Assembly: GCA_947497145.1 (NCBI GenBank)
Contig: CANMFQ010000003.1
Coordinates: 62,001 to 126,000 of the forward strand
Reading direction: 5' to 3'
DNA from: an uncultured Flavobacteriaceae bacterium
GTDB lineage: Bacteria > Bacteroidota > Bacteroidia > Flavobacteriales > Flavobacteriaceae
Length of the DNA stretch: 64,000 nt
The notes under the pieces are model-generated. The model had not been told where the DNA came from. It did no database searches and saw only the letters and a program-made list of their open reading frames with translations. The translations under genes and the position numbers were made by a program. Shown piece after piece: positions 36,377 to 44,724 of this stretch. Position 1 is the first letter of the stretch; the number at the start of each line of letters is the position of its first letter.

Positions 36377-38836
36377 ATGAATACAAGAAACATTGCCATT
36401 TACGTCCTTTTTTTCATCGGAAACTGCTTAATAGGGCAAGATAAAAACCATGGCGTTACCAATAAAATTGAACAAGGTACATTTGATCCAAGCACGGTAC
36501 TTTGGTTTGATGAGCCCGCAGCCATTTGGGAAGAAGCTCTGCCTGTTGGTAATGGCAGACTGGGAGCCATGGTCTATGGTAAATACGACGAAGAGCAAAT
36601 TCAATTCAACGAAGAAACCTATTGGACTGGAGGCCCGTACTCGACCGTTGTAAAAGGTGGACATAAAAAACTTCCTGAGATTCAAAAACATATATTCAAT
36701 GGCGAACCCATAAAGGCTCACAGGCTTTTTGGTCGTGCATTGATGGGATATCCTGTTGAACAGCAGAAATATCAATCAATGGCCAACCTCCATCTATTTT
36801 TCAAAAAAGATAGTGTTGACAATTATCGCCGATCACTAGATTTAAAAACAGGTATTGTCACTGTTAGTTACAGCTTAAATGGAGTAAACTATACCCGAGA
36901 GATTTTAGCTTCTGCTGTTGACCAAACTATTGCCATACGTATTACTGCCGACACCCCTAGCAGTATCTCTTTTGACGCTCAACTTAGAGGCGTTAGAAAC
37001 AGTGCCCATTCAAATTATGCAACAGACTACTTCAGAATGGACGGCTTAGGAAACAACCAGTTAAAACTAACTGGAAAATCTGCTGACTATCTGGGCGTAG
37101 AAGGCAAATTGCATTATGAAGCACGTGTGAAAGCAATTCCAAAAGGAGGTAGTATGACCCTAGATGACACCATGCTCAGCATCAAAAACGCCGATGCGGT
37201 AACCCTATATTTTGTTGCTGCTACAAATTTTGTAAATTATAAAGATGTGAGCGCAGACCAACACGCACGTGTTGAAAATATGTTGGCAAAATTAGAACAA
37301 CGTTCTTTTATCAACATTAGAAAAGATGCTTTAGCAGATCATAAAAAATATTTTAACAGGGTTTCACTCGTCCTACCTACTACTTCTAATTCTTTTCTAC
37401 CAACAGATGAGCGTATAACAAAAATACAGTCTCAACCAGATCCTCAGCTTGCCACATTATGCTATAATTTTGGCAGATACTTACTCATATCTTCATCAAG
37501 ACCGGGCACGCAGCCTGCCAATCTTCAAGGCATTTGGAACAAAGACATGAACCCTTCATGGGATTCAAAATACACCACAAATATAAACCTACAAATGAAC
37601 TACTGGCCTGCAGAGACCGCCAACCTTTCAGAACTTACAGAACCATTGACTACCATGGTAAAAGAACTTACAGACCAAGGTAGGGAGGTAGCTAAGGAAC
37701 ATTATGGCGCAGCGGGCTGGGTATTTCATCAAAATACTGATTTGTGGCGGGTTGCTGCTCCAATGGACGGCCCCACATGGGGAACATTTACCGTGGGCGG
37801 CGCTTGGTTAACTACGCACTTGTGGGAGCATTATCTTTTTACTCAAGACAAAGCATACCTAAAAGAAATATATCCTGTTTTAAAAGGATCTGTTGCATTT
37901 TTTATGGATTTTCTTGTAGAATATCCTGGCAAAGACTGGTTGGTAACCAACCCTTCAAACTCACCTGAAAACCCACCAAAAGGAAAAGGATACAAATACT
38001 TTTACGATGAAGTAACAGGCTCATATTATTTCACTACCATAGTAGCAGGATCCACCATGGATATGCAAATACTAAAAGATCTATTTAGTTATTACGCCGC
38101 TGCAACAAAAATTCTGGACACAGATCACGAATTTGCAAAAAAAGTAAATGAAGCAAGAAAGCGCTTTCCTCCCTCACAAATTGGACGAGATGGCATGCTT
38201 CAAGAATGGACAGAAGATTATGAACAAATGGAAGAAAAACATCGGCATTTTTCGCACTTATATGGCTTGTATCCAGGAAATGTAATCTCAGTAAAAAGAA
38301 CTCCAGAATTTATTGAACCTGTAAAAAAAGTATTAGAACAAAGAGGAGATGGAGGCACAGGTTTTTCAAGAGGATGGAAAATAGCATTATGGGCACGCCT
38401 TAACAATGGCGATAGAGCAAACGCTATTTTCAAAGGATATTTAAAAGAACAATGTTTTAAGTCGCTTTTTGCAAAATGCTTCAAACCATTACAAGTAGAT
38501 GGATCTTTTGGCGTAACCGCAGGAATTACCGAAATGCTGATACAATCACATGAAGGGTATTTAGATTTGCTACCCGCACTACCTACCGAATGGCACGAAG
38601 GGCAATTTGCAGGGGTATGTGCCCGTGGTGGGTTTGAACTTGACTTTAGTTGGAAAAACAAAAAATTAACCTCACTAAGCCTATTGTCAAAAGCAGGCAT
38701 ACCGTGTAGTTTAAAAACCACAAAAAACATAAAAGTGTATGCAGAAGGAAAACAAATTAAAACTAAAAAAGGAAAGAACCACATCGTAACCTTCAACACT
38801 AAAAGAGGAAAAATCTATACCATTAAAGGATTGTAA
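36377..38836 (+). CDS. GH95 glycoside hydrolase (alpha-L-fucosidase or alpha-L-galactosidase)
   Basis: An enzyme of 819 residues with a signal peptide (AIYVLFFIGNCLIGQ). The GH95 signature follows directly: LWFDEPAAIWEEALPVGNGR at about 42-61. The active-site residues expected for the family are seen: Asn pair in NINLQMNYWPAE (402-413), candidate general acid Glu531 in NSPENPP, and Asp708 in QVDGSFG. GH95 enzymes invert and release L-fucose or, in marine Bacteroidota, L-galactose from algal glycans. The aldo/keto reductase next door favours an L-sugar of this kind. Likely periplasmic. Confidence 0.93.
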   Translation: MNTRNIAIYVLFFIGNCLIGQDKNHGVTNKIEQGTFDPSTVLWFDEPAAIWEEALPVGNGRLGAMVYGKYDEEQIQFNEETYWTGGPYSTVVKGGHKKLPEIQKHIFNGEPIKAHRLFGRALMGYPVEQQKYQSMANLHLFFKKDSVDNYRRSLDLKTGIVTVSYSLNGVNYTREILASAVDQTIAIRITADTPSSISFDAQLRGVRNSAHSNYATDYFRMDGLGNNQLKLTGKSADYLGVEGKLHYEARVKAIPKGGSMTLDDTMLSIKNADAVTLYFVAATNFVNYKDVSADQHARVENMLAKLEQRSFINIRKDALADHKKYFNRVSLVLPTTSNSFLPTDERITKIQSQPDPQLATLCYNFGRYLLISSSRPGTQPANLQGIWNKDMNPSWDSKYTTNINLQMNYWPAETANLSELTEPLTTMVKELTDQGREVAKEHYGAAGWVFHQNTDLWRVAAPMDGPTWGTFTVGGAWLTTHLWEHYLFTQDKAYLKEIYPVLKGSVAFFMDFLVEYPGKDWLVTNPSNSPENPPKGKGYKYFYDEVTGSYYFTTIVAGSTMDMQILKDLFSYYAAATKILDTDHEFAKKVNEARKRFPPSQIGRDGMLQEWTEDYEQMEEKHRHFSHLYGLYPGNVISVKRTPEFIEPVKKVLEQRGDGGTGFSRGWKIALWARLNNGDRANAIFKGYLKEQCFKSLFAKCFKPLQVDGSFGVTAGITEMLIQSHEGYLDLLPALPTEWHEGQFAGVCARGGFELDFSWKNKKLTSLSLLSKAGIPCSLKTTKNIKVYAEGKQIKTKKGKNHIVTFNTKRGKIYTIKGL

Positions 38837-38905
38837 ATTTTATTCCAGAAAATTGATAGTTGCAAAACTAAAAAGAGGATCAGAATCATTAAAATTAAGC
38901 CTGAA

Positions 38906-39868
38906 ATGAAATATAACACTTTAGGAAATACGACTATACAAATAAGTGAACTAGGTTTTGGAGCTTCAGCAATTGGAGGCATGTTTAATAAAGCCGAAAC
39001 AGCTGAAGCCATAAAAACAGTACATTTAGCTTTTGATCGAGGTATCAATTATTTTGACACTTCACCAGCATATGGCAGAATGAATTCCGCTTACGGCCCA
39101 ACTACATCAGAAATAATTTTAGGAAAAGCCCTTAAAGGTATAAAACGGTCAGAATATACACTTTCAACCAAAGCAGGCAAAACCTCTTCATTGCCCCCGC
39201 ACTTAAATTTTAGATATAATGCCATAATCAATTCTGTAGAATCCAGTTTAAAAAGGCTTCATACCGAATATATAGACATTCTTTTTTTGCATGACATTGA
39301 ATATGACAAAGGCAAACACTTAGATACCGCCTTAAATGAGGGACTTCAAGCATTGCGGGAATTAAAAAAAACAGGAAAGATTAAGTATATTGGAATTTCT
39401 TGTTATTCCATTGAAGTCCTCAATAAGGTTATTCAAAATTATGATTTAGATGTCCTTCTTGTCCACAACCATTACACCTTAATAAACAATCAGTTATTAA
39501 CGCTAATACCAAAAATAAAAGAAAAAGGAATTGGCTTAGTAAGTGCTTCTCCTTTTGCTAGTGGCCTTTTGACAAACCAGGGACCTCCCGATTGGTATCC
39601 TACTTCAAAAAAAGACTTGGACATTATGGCTAAAACCCTTAATTTTTGCGAAAAGAATAAGGTGCAAATTGAAAAATTAGCCATTCAATACGCCTTAAGT
39701 AATCCTGAAATCCCAACAACACTGTTTAGTTGCAACCAACAGTCTCATTTAAATCAAAATATAAATTGGAGTGAAGAACCCACCAATAGCATTATGATCA
39801 AAAATCTGTGCGGTTTACTGAAACCACTACAAAACAAAGATTTTGATTTTGGCGCATACAACGACTAA
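38906..39868 (+). CDS. Aldo/keto reductase resembling L-galactose dehydrogenase
   Basis: A cytoplasmic NAD(P)-dependent oxidoreductase of 320 residues with the AKR tetrad Asp51, Tyr56, Lys89 and His129. The segment GIGLVSASPFASGLLT plus NQGPPDWYP (about 209-231) is strikingly like the same segment of plant L-galactose dehydrogenase as I recall it. The expected reaction is oxidation of L-galactose or L-fucose at C1 to the lactone. It follows GH95 by 69 bases and overlaps the promoter-less start of the symporter gene by position, so it belongs to the same unit. Confidence 0.88.
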   Translation: MKYNTLGNTTIQISELGFGASAIGGMFNKAETAEAIKTVHLAFDRGINYFDTSPAYGRMNSAYGPTTSEIILGKALKGIKRSEYTLSTKAGKTSSLPPHLNFRYNAIINSVESSLKRLHTEYIDILFLHDIEYDKGKHLDTALNEGLQALRELKKTGKIKYIGISCYSIEVLNKVIQNYDLDVLLVHNHYTLINNQLLTLIPKIKEKGIGLVSASPFASGLLTNQGPPDWYPTSKKDLDIMAKTLNFCEKNKVQIEKLAIQYALSNPEIPTTLFSCNQQSHLNQNINWSEEPTNSIMIKNLCGLLKPLQNKDFDFGAYND

Positions 39869-39869
39869 T

Positions 39870-41483
39870 ATGGAACTTATAGATTTAATTATAATTATTT
39901 TTTACTTAGCATCTATTTTAGCGCTTGGTGTTCTTTCTACCAGAAAAACCAAAATGAGCTCGGTTAACTATTTTTTAGCAGGACGCAGTTTAAATTGGGT
40001 AATCATAGGAGCAGCTCTTTTTGCTAGTAATATCTCAACGATACATTTAGTAGGTTTGGCAGCTTCTGGTTTTGAAGATGGTTTGGTGTGGGGGAATTTT
40101 GAATGGATGGCTTCCATAGTATTAATACTCTTAGGTCTTATTTTTGCCCCCTTTTATTTTAAAAGTAAAATCTCAACCCTTCCAGAATTTTTAGAAAAAA
40201 GATATAGTTCCCAATCAAGATCATTCTTAGCTTTTATGGCAATTTTAGGTGCGTTGTTTGTACATATAGGCATGAGCTTATACGCTGGCGCAATCGTTTT
40301 TGAATCGTTTTTTGGCATTAATGTCAATATATCTATACTACTCATTTCCATCATAACCGCCACTTATACTATTTTCGGGGGCTTAAAAGCAGTAGTTATT
40401 ACCGAAACCGTACAAGCCGTTGTTTTAATTATTGGCGCTTTACTATTGACCATATTTGCAATTAATGCCCTTCCTGAAATAGGAATACACTCTTTAAGTG
40501 ATTTTAAAGGCCATATAAAACCCAACCAATTAAGCATGCTCAGAAGTGGCGAAAATGCAGGTAGTTCTGGGCTTTCATGGTATGCTATCTTTTTAGGTTA
40601 TCCTATTTTAGGCTTATGGTATTGGTGTTCTGACCAAACTATTGTGCAACGCGTACTGGCAGCGAAAAGCGAAGATGATGCTCAAAAAGGTCCTATTTTT
40701 GCCGGATTTTTAAAAATATTACCTGTATTTATCATGGTTTTACCTGGAGTTATTGGTTATGTTTTGTTTAAAGATAAAATAGCAACTAGCAATGAAACCT
40801 TACCCGTTTTAATAAATGAGCTACTTCCTATAGGCATTAGAGGCATATTTGCAGCCGCATTACTATCTGCACTAATGAGTACTATTGCAGCAGCCCTTAA
40901 TAGCTGCTCTACTTTGGTTGCCGTAGATATTGCAAAAAGAATAAAACCTTCTTTATCAGATCAAAAACAAGTAACCATTGGCAAATGGGTAGCCGTAATT
41001 GTAATGATACTAGCAATGGCTTGGTCTACTCAAGGAGGCAAATTCAATAGTATCTTTGAAGCTATAAACAAAATAGCAGCAGCGTTGGCTCCACCAATAG
41101 CAACGGTATTTCTCTTTGGAGTATTTAGCAAGCGGGGAACAAAAGAAGCCTCACTTATTACTTTAATTCTAGGATTTATTTTAGGCATTAGTTGTTTTGC
41201 TGCAGATTTTATTCCTACCCTTTCTGGAAAACCAAGTATTATAACCAGCCAATGGGGTATTCCTTTTATGATGCAAGCATGGTGGCTGTTCTGCATTTGT
41301 ACCATAATATACTTCATTACCAGTTACCTAACACCTACACCAAAACCTGAGCAGCTTGTTCACACTTGGAAAAACCCAACACAATTTATTACAGACAAAA
41401 AATTTCAAGGCCTTGGAGATGTTCGATTTTTAGCCGCATTGCTGTTAACAGTAATTGTAGTTTTATATACCCTATTTCAATGA
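39870..41483 (+). CDS. Sodium:solute symporter (SSS family), probably for a sugar
   Basis: A transporter of 537 residues with about 14 hydrophobic segments and SGLT-type features (NYFLAGRSLNWVIIGAALFASN, GLWYWCSDQTIVQRVLAAKS). It imports the monosaccharide released by the GH95 enzyme from the periplasm. I start it at the ATG one base after the reductase stop codon. An upstream in-frame ATG would overlap the reductase and give nine extra polar residues. The sulfatase gene follows after ten bases. Confidence 0.92.
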   Translation: MELIDLIIIIFYLASILALGVLSTRKTKMSSVNYFLAGRSLNWVIIGAALFASNISTIHLVGLAASGFEDGLVWGNFEWMASIVLILLGLIFAPFYFKSKISTLPEFLEKRYSSQSRSFLAFMAILGALFVHIGMSLYAGAIVFESFFGINVNISILLISIITATYTIFGGLKAVVITETVQAVVLIIGALLLTIFAINALPEIGIHSLSDFKGHIKPNQLSMLRSGENAGSSGLSWYAIFLGYPILGLWYWCSDQTIVQRVLAAKSEDDAQKGPIFAGFLKILPVFIMVLPGVIGYVLFKDKIATSNETLPVLINELLPIGIRGIFAAALLSALMSTIAAALNSCSTLVAVDIAKRIKPSLSDQKQVTIGKWVAVIVMILAMAWSTQGGKFNSIFEAINKIAAALAPPIATVFLFGVFSKRGTKEASLITLILGFILGISCFAADFIPTLSGKPSIITSQWGIPFMMQAWWLFCICTIIYFITSYLTPTPKPEQLVHTWKNPTQFITDKKFQGLGDVRFLAALLLTVIVVLYTLFQ

Positions 41484-41493
41484 TAATAAACAT

Positions 41494-43005
41494 ATGAAGT
41501 CAACCGTCAGGTACATATTTTATACAGCACTTTTATTTCTTCTACTACTGAGTTTTGCCTGTTCTTCTAAAAAAGACAATCCAAAACCAAATATCATTAT
41601 TTATCTCACTGATGACTTGGGTTATGGTGATTTAGGTTGTTATGGCAACCCTATAATAAAGACTCCAGGAATTGACAAATTTGCTTCACAAAGTGTTTTA
41701 CTCACCGATAGCCATGCTGCAGGAACAGTATGTTCACCCTCAAGAGCAGGTCTTCTAACAGGACGAAACCCGTACCGAAGTGGTTTTTATTATATTCAAG
41801 GTGCTTTTGGTTCGTATTTACTTGATGAAGAAGTAACCATTGCCGAAATTTTAAAATCTGAAGGTTATGAAACTGCATTTATGGGCAAATGGCACTTATC
41901 TAGGCTTGAAAAATCAAAAAAACATAATGAACCTAGCCCTGGTGACCAAGGATTTGATTTTTGGTTTGCCTCCACGCACAATGCCTTTGATGGTCCAAAA
42001 AATCATAAAAAATTCATACAAAATGGCAAGGAAGTAGGGGAAGTAAATGGGTGGTATTGCGATGTATTAACAAAAGAAGCTACCACTTGGCTCACAAAAA
42101 AGCGTGATAAAAGCAAACCTTTTCTACTTATTATTTCTACCCATGAACCTCATACGCCTATTGCTCCTCCAAAAAAATTCAGTAGCATGTATGATAATGA
42201 ACAGGTAGACAGCCTAGAACATAGTATTACCTACGGTGGTATAGACCGATCGGCATATGACATCAGCAAAAACAAAAAAGAATATTACGGAACCGTTTCT
42301 CAGTTAGATAATGCCTTTTCTAATTTAATGCAAACTCTTGAAGATGAAAACATACATAACAACACCATGGTTATTTTCACAAGCGACAACGGACCAGAAC
42401 ACCCTGTCAACCTTGAAGAATCACAAGGAAAATGGAAAGATCCAACACGCGACTATTGTTTTGGCACCCCTGGCATCTACAAAGGTATGAAACGATATCC
42501 CTACGAAGGGGGACATAGAGTACCTACAATTATAAGATATCCTGGCGAAATACCGGCAGGTAGTACTAGTGATGAACTGGTTGTTGCCACAGATTTTCTT
42601 CCTATGATTGCAACACTTGCAGGAGCAACCATACCTACGGATAAAAAATTAGACGGCGTTAACTGTTTTTCTTCCTTCTTAGGAAATCACACAAAAAGAG
42701 ACAAACCCTATTTGTGGATTTTCCCTACTCACGAGGACACTTATTTTAGAATGCCACATATGGCCATGCGATATGAAGATTACACCCTTTTGGGTTGGTT
42801 TCCTAAAAAACAGGAAGAAACCTCATTAATTGATTGGATGAAATCTTCAGTACCTGAAAAATTTGAACTATACCATTTAAAAACAGACCCTGCGCAAGAG
42901 AAAGATATTTCTCAAGAAAAATTGGCACTCACCAATAAATTAAAACGACTAATGATTACGCAATGGAAAGAAGTAAGAGATGAGGGACCTAATTGGAGCG
43001 AATAA
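41494..43005 (+). CDS. Type I (S1 family) sulfatase, lipoprotein
   Basis: An enzyme of 503 residues with a lipoprotein signal (LLFLLLLSFAC, Cys23). The formylglycine motif C-S-P-S-R is at 80-84 (Cys80 is converted to formylglycine by a maturase not in this window), followed by AGLLTGR. Calcium-binding residues lie in IIYLTDDLGYGDLGCYG and in FTSDNGPEHP. It removes sulfate esters from the glycan, so the substrate of this locus is sulfated. Cys-type S1 sulfatases of marine Bacteroidota act on carrageenan, ulvan, fucan or porphyran; which one is not clear. Last gene of the unit. Confidence 0.95.
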   Translation: MKSTVRYIFYTALLFLLLLSFACSSKKDNPKPNIIIYLTDDLGYGDLGCYGNPIIKTPGIDKFASQSVLLTDSHAAGTVCSPSRAGLLTGRNPYRSGFYYIQGAFGSYLLDEEVTIAEILKSEGYETAFMGKWHLSRLEKSKKHNEPSPGDQGFDFWFASTHNAFDGPKNHKKFIQNGKEVGEVNGWYCDVLTKEATTWLTKKRDKSKPFLLIISTHEPHTPIAPPKKFSSMYDNEQVDSLEHSITYGGIDRSAYDISKNKKEYYGTVSQLDNAFSNLMQTLEDENIHNNTMVIFTSDNGPEHPVNLEESQGKWKDPTRDYCFGTPGIYKGMKRYPYEGGHRVPTIIRYPGEIPAGSTSDELVVATDFLPMIATLAGATIPTDKKLDGVNCFSSFLGNHTKRDKPYLWIFPTHEDTYFRMPHMAMRYEDYTLLGWFPKKQEETSLIDWMKSSVPEKFELYHLKTDPAQEKDISQEKLALTNKLKRLMITQWKEVRDEGPNWSE

Positions 43006-43096
43006 GATCAACCTACAGCTAAATTCCTTCCTGATTATAACGAGCTTACTAAAATGAACTTTACTAGGGTTTTAAAAGTAAAAAAATTAGTTATTG

Positions 43097-44329
43097 CTAA
43101 TTATCCTTTAAAGACAACTCTAAATTCAGCACTTTTTCTAACACCAAAGAAACTGCACCTATTGAAGTAGCCTGATCACCGTGTGTGGAGGGCATTATTT
43201 TTACTTTTGAACTTGAAGGCAACAAATAATTATCCTTTTTCTTTTCAATTAAATTGAACAACAAATCACCATTTAGGGAAATACCCCCTCCTATATAAAC
43301 CGTTTCTGGATTCAACAAATTTGCTATCGTTCCAATACCCATACACAAATACTCAGCCACCTCATCATAAATTTGAATTGATACTAAATCTCCTTTTTTT
43401 GCCGCTTTAGCAACTAGCTCGGCAGTTATAAGATTTTCATTATCACCAGACAACTCTTTTAATATGTCTGAACGCTTATTTAACAACGCGAGCTTACCCA
43501 AGGAAGCTATTCTATGGCCAGATGCCAGAGCCTCCAAACAACCATACATACCACATTTACATTGTACTGAACTATTGGTATCAACCAAAATATGTCCCAA
43601 TTCTCCAGCAAAGCCAGATACACCTTTTACAAGGTTACCTTCAACCACTAAACCAGAAGCAATACCGTAACCAATATTTATGACGGCGAAGTTTTTCTGA
43701 TTATCATGCCCCCCCATCTTCAATTCACCCAAAGCCATTAGACGTGTAGAATTGTCATAAAAAAATGGCAAATCGAGTTGTTTATCTAGTTCTTTTCTTA
43801 AGTCAATATTAGACCAACCAAAATCTGGTGAAGATTCTATAACGCCCGTTTCACTGTTCACTAAACCTGCCACGCCAATTCCTACACCCCATATTCTTGC
43901 ATCAGGTGCTTTTCTTTTACTCAGTTTAGTAATAACCCCAACAACTTTTTCCATAACACTTGAAAAACCCATTTCCAACTCCGTTGGAACCTGTATCTCT
44001 GAAATAAAATTAGCGTACAAATCTACCAGACAGCCTCTGATATAAGTAGCACCAAGATCAATTCCAATAATCAAATTATCTGCATTTCTAAATTTTACGA
44101 TTACAGGGGGTCTTCCTCCATTAGAATCGCCGACACCAAGACTTTCAACCAACCTATCTTTCACTATCAAATCATCAACTATTCGCGTTATTGAAGGAGG
44201 GGTAAGACCTGTTTTTTTAGTTAGTGCAGAACGAGAAATCTCATTGTTATCTTTTATCAACCCCAAGACAACTTTCTTATTTGCAAGGTGCAAAAGTCCC
44301 ACATCCATTTTCTTATATTCCTTTTTCAT
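43097..44329 (-). CDS. ROK-family transcriptional repressor
   Basis: A protein of 410 residues: N-terminal winged helix (about 8-72, SRSALTKKTGLTPPSITRIVDDL) and a sugar-kinase-like ROK domain with IGIDLGATYIRG, GELGHILVD and the zinc-binding C-x-C-G-x4-C-L-E cluster. Such NagC/Mlc/XylR-like proteins repress sugar operons until the free sugar binds. It is convergent with the sulfatase, which makes the glycan locus a likely target. A palindrome directly upstream of its -7 element points to self-repression. Confidence 0.92.
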   Translation of the reverse strand: MKKEYKKMDVGLLHLANKKVVLGLIKDNNEISRSALTKKTGLTPPSITRIVDDLIVKDRLVESLGVGDSNGGRPPVIVKFRNADNLIIGIDLGATYIRGCLVDLYANFISEIQVPTELEMGFSSVMEKVVGVITKLSKRKAPDARIWGVGIGVAGLVNSETGVIESSPDFGWSNIDLRKELDKQLDLPFFYDNSTRLMALGELKMGGHDNQKNFAVINIGYGIASGLVVEGNLVKGVSGFAGELGHILVDTNSSVQCKCGMYGCLEALASGHRIASLGKLALLNKRSDILKELSGDNENLITAELVAKAAKKGDLVSIQIYDEVAEYLCMGIGTIANLLNPETVYIGGGISLNGDLLFNLIEKKKDNYLLPSSSKVKIMPSTHGDQATSIGAVSLVLEKVLNLELSLKDN

Positions 44330-44349
44330 GCATTTAATTATTATCCATT

Positions 44350-44393
44350 CAAAGATATTAAAATAGCTTTCATTTTATCTCCATAAAATGAAA
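44350..44393 (-). promoter_or_regulatory. Promoter and palindromic operator of the ROK gene
   Basis: On the minus strand a perfect 11-bp inverted repeat (TTTCATTTTAT, spacer GGAG, ATAAAATGAAA; plus-strand 44368-44393) is followed after ten bases by TATCTTTG (44357 down to 44350), an exact TAnnTTTG, and then the ATG. The palindrome covers the place of the -33 element, so a bound repressor would block the polymerase. AT-rich palindromes are usual for ROK regulators such as NagC and Mlc. Confidence 0.6.
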
Positions 44394-44724
44394 TTCAATT
44401 TACCAGATAAGACTATTATACCCTAAATTATGTGGTAATTATACTTTTAAAAAGAAGTTTCATAAGTACTATAAATATACTAAAAAAAAGCTATTATCTT
44501 TCAGGCTACTTTGCGTATTAAAATTGCAATAGCCAAATTCTAGTGCATTTCATCTAAGCACCCATTAGTAGCTAATTGGCAGAAAGTAAAAATTTTTATG
44601 TAACTGAAGTAAACCCTGAAAATAATCCACTACCTCAACTTTGCCATGTATCCACAGGGTTATTATGTACAGAAATAGCGAAAAGAAGCCCTATTACATA
44701 AGGGTCAAACTGTGTTAATTCCAA
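44394..44724. other. Intergenic region between the ROK gene and the FG-GAP gene
   Basis: No gene seen. A weak hairpin (CCCTTATGTAATAGGG on the minus strand, near 44687-44706) followed by CTTCTTTTC just after the FG-GAP stop codon may act as a terminator. Confidence 0.4.

Noticed and set aside
38218-38799. Minus-strand frame of 193 codons inside the GH95 gene
   Set aside because: Antisense shadow; the plus strand carries the conserved GH95 catalytic region here.
44368-44393. The ROK-gene palindrome read as a terminator
   Set aside because: Very AT-rich, no following T run, and positioned just upstream of a -7 element and start codon, so an operator is more likely.
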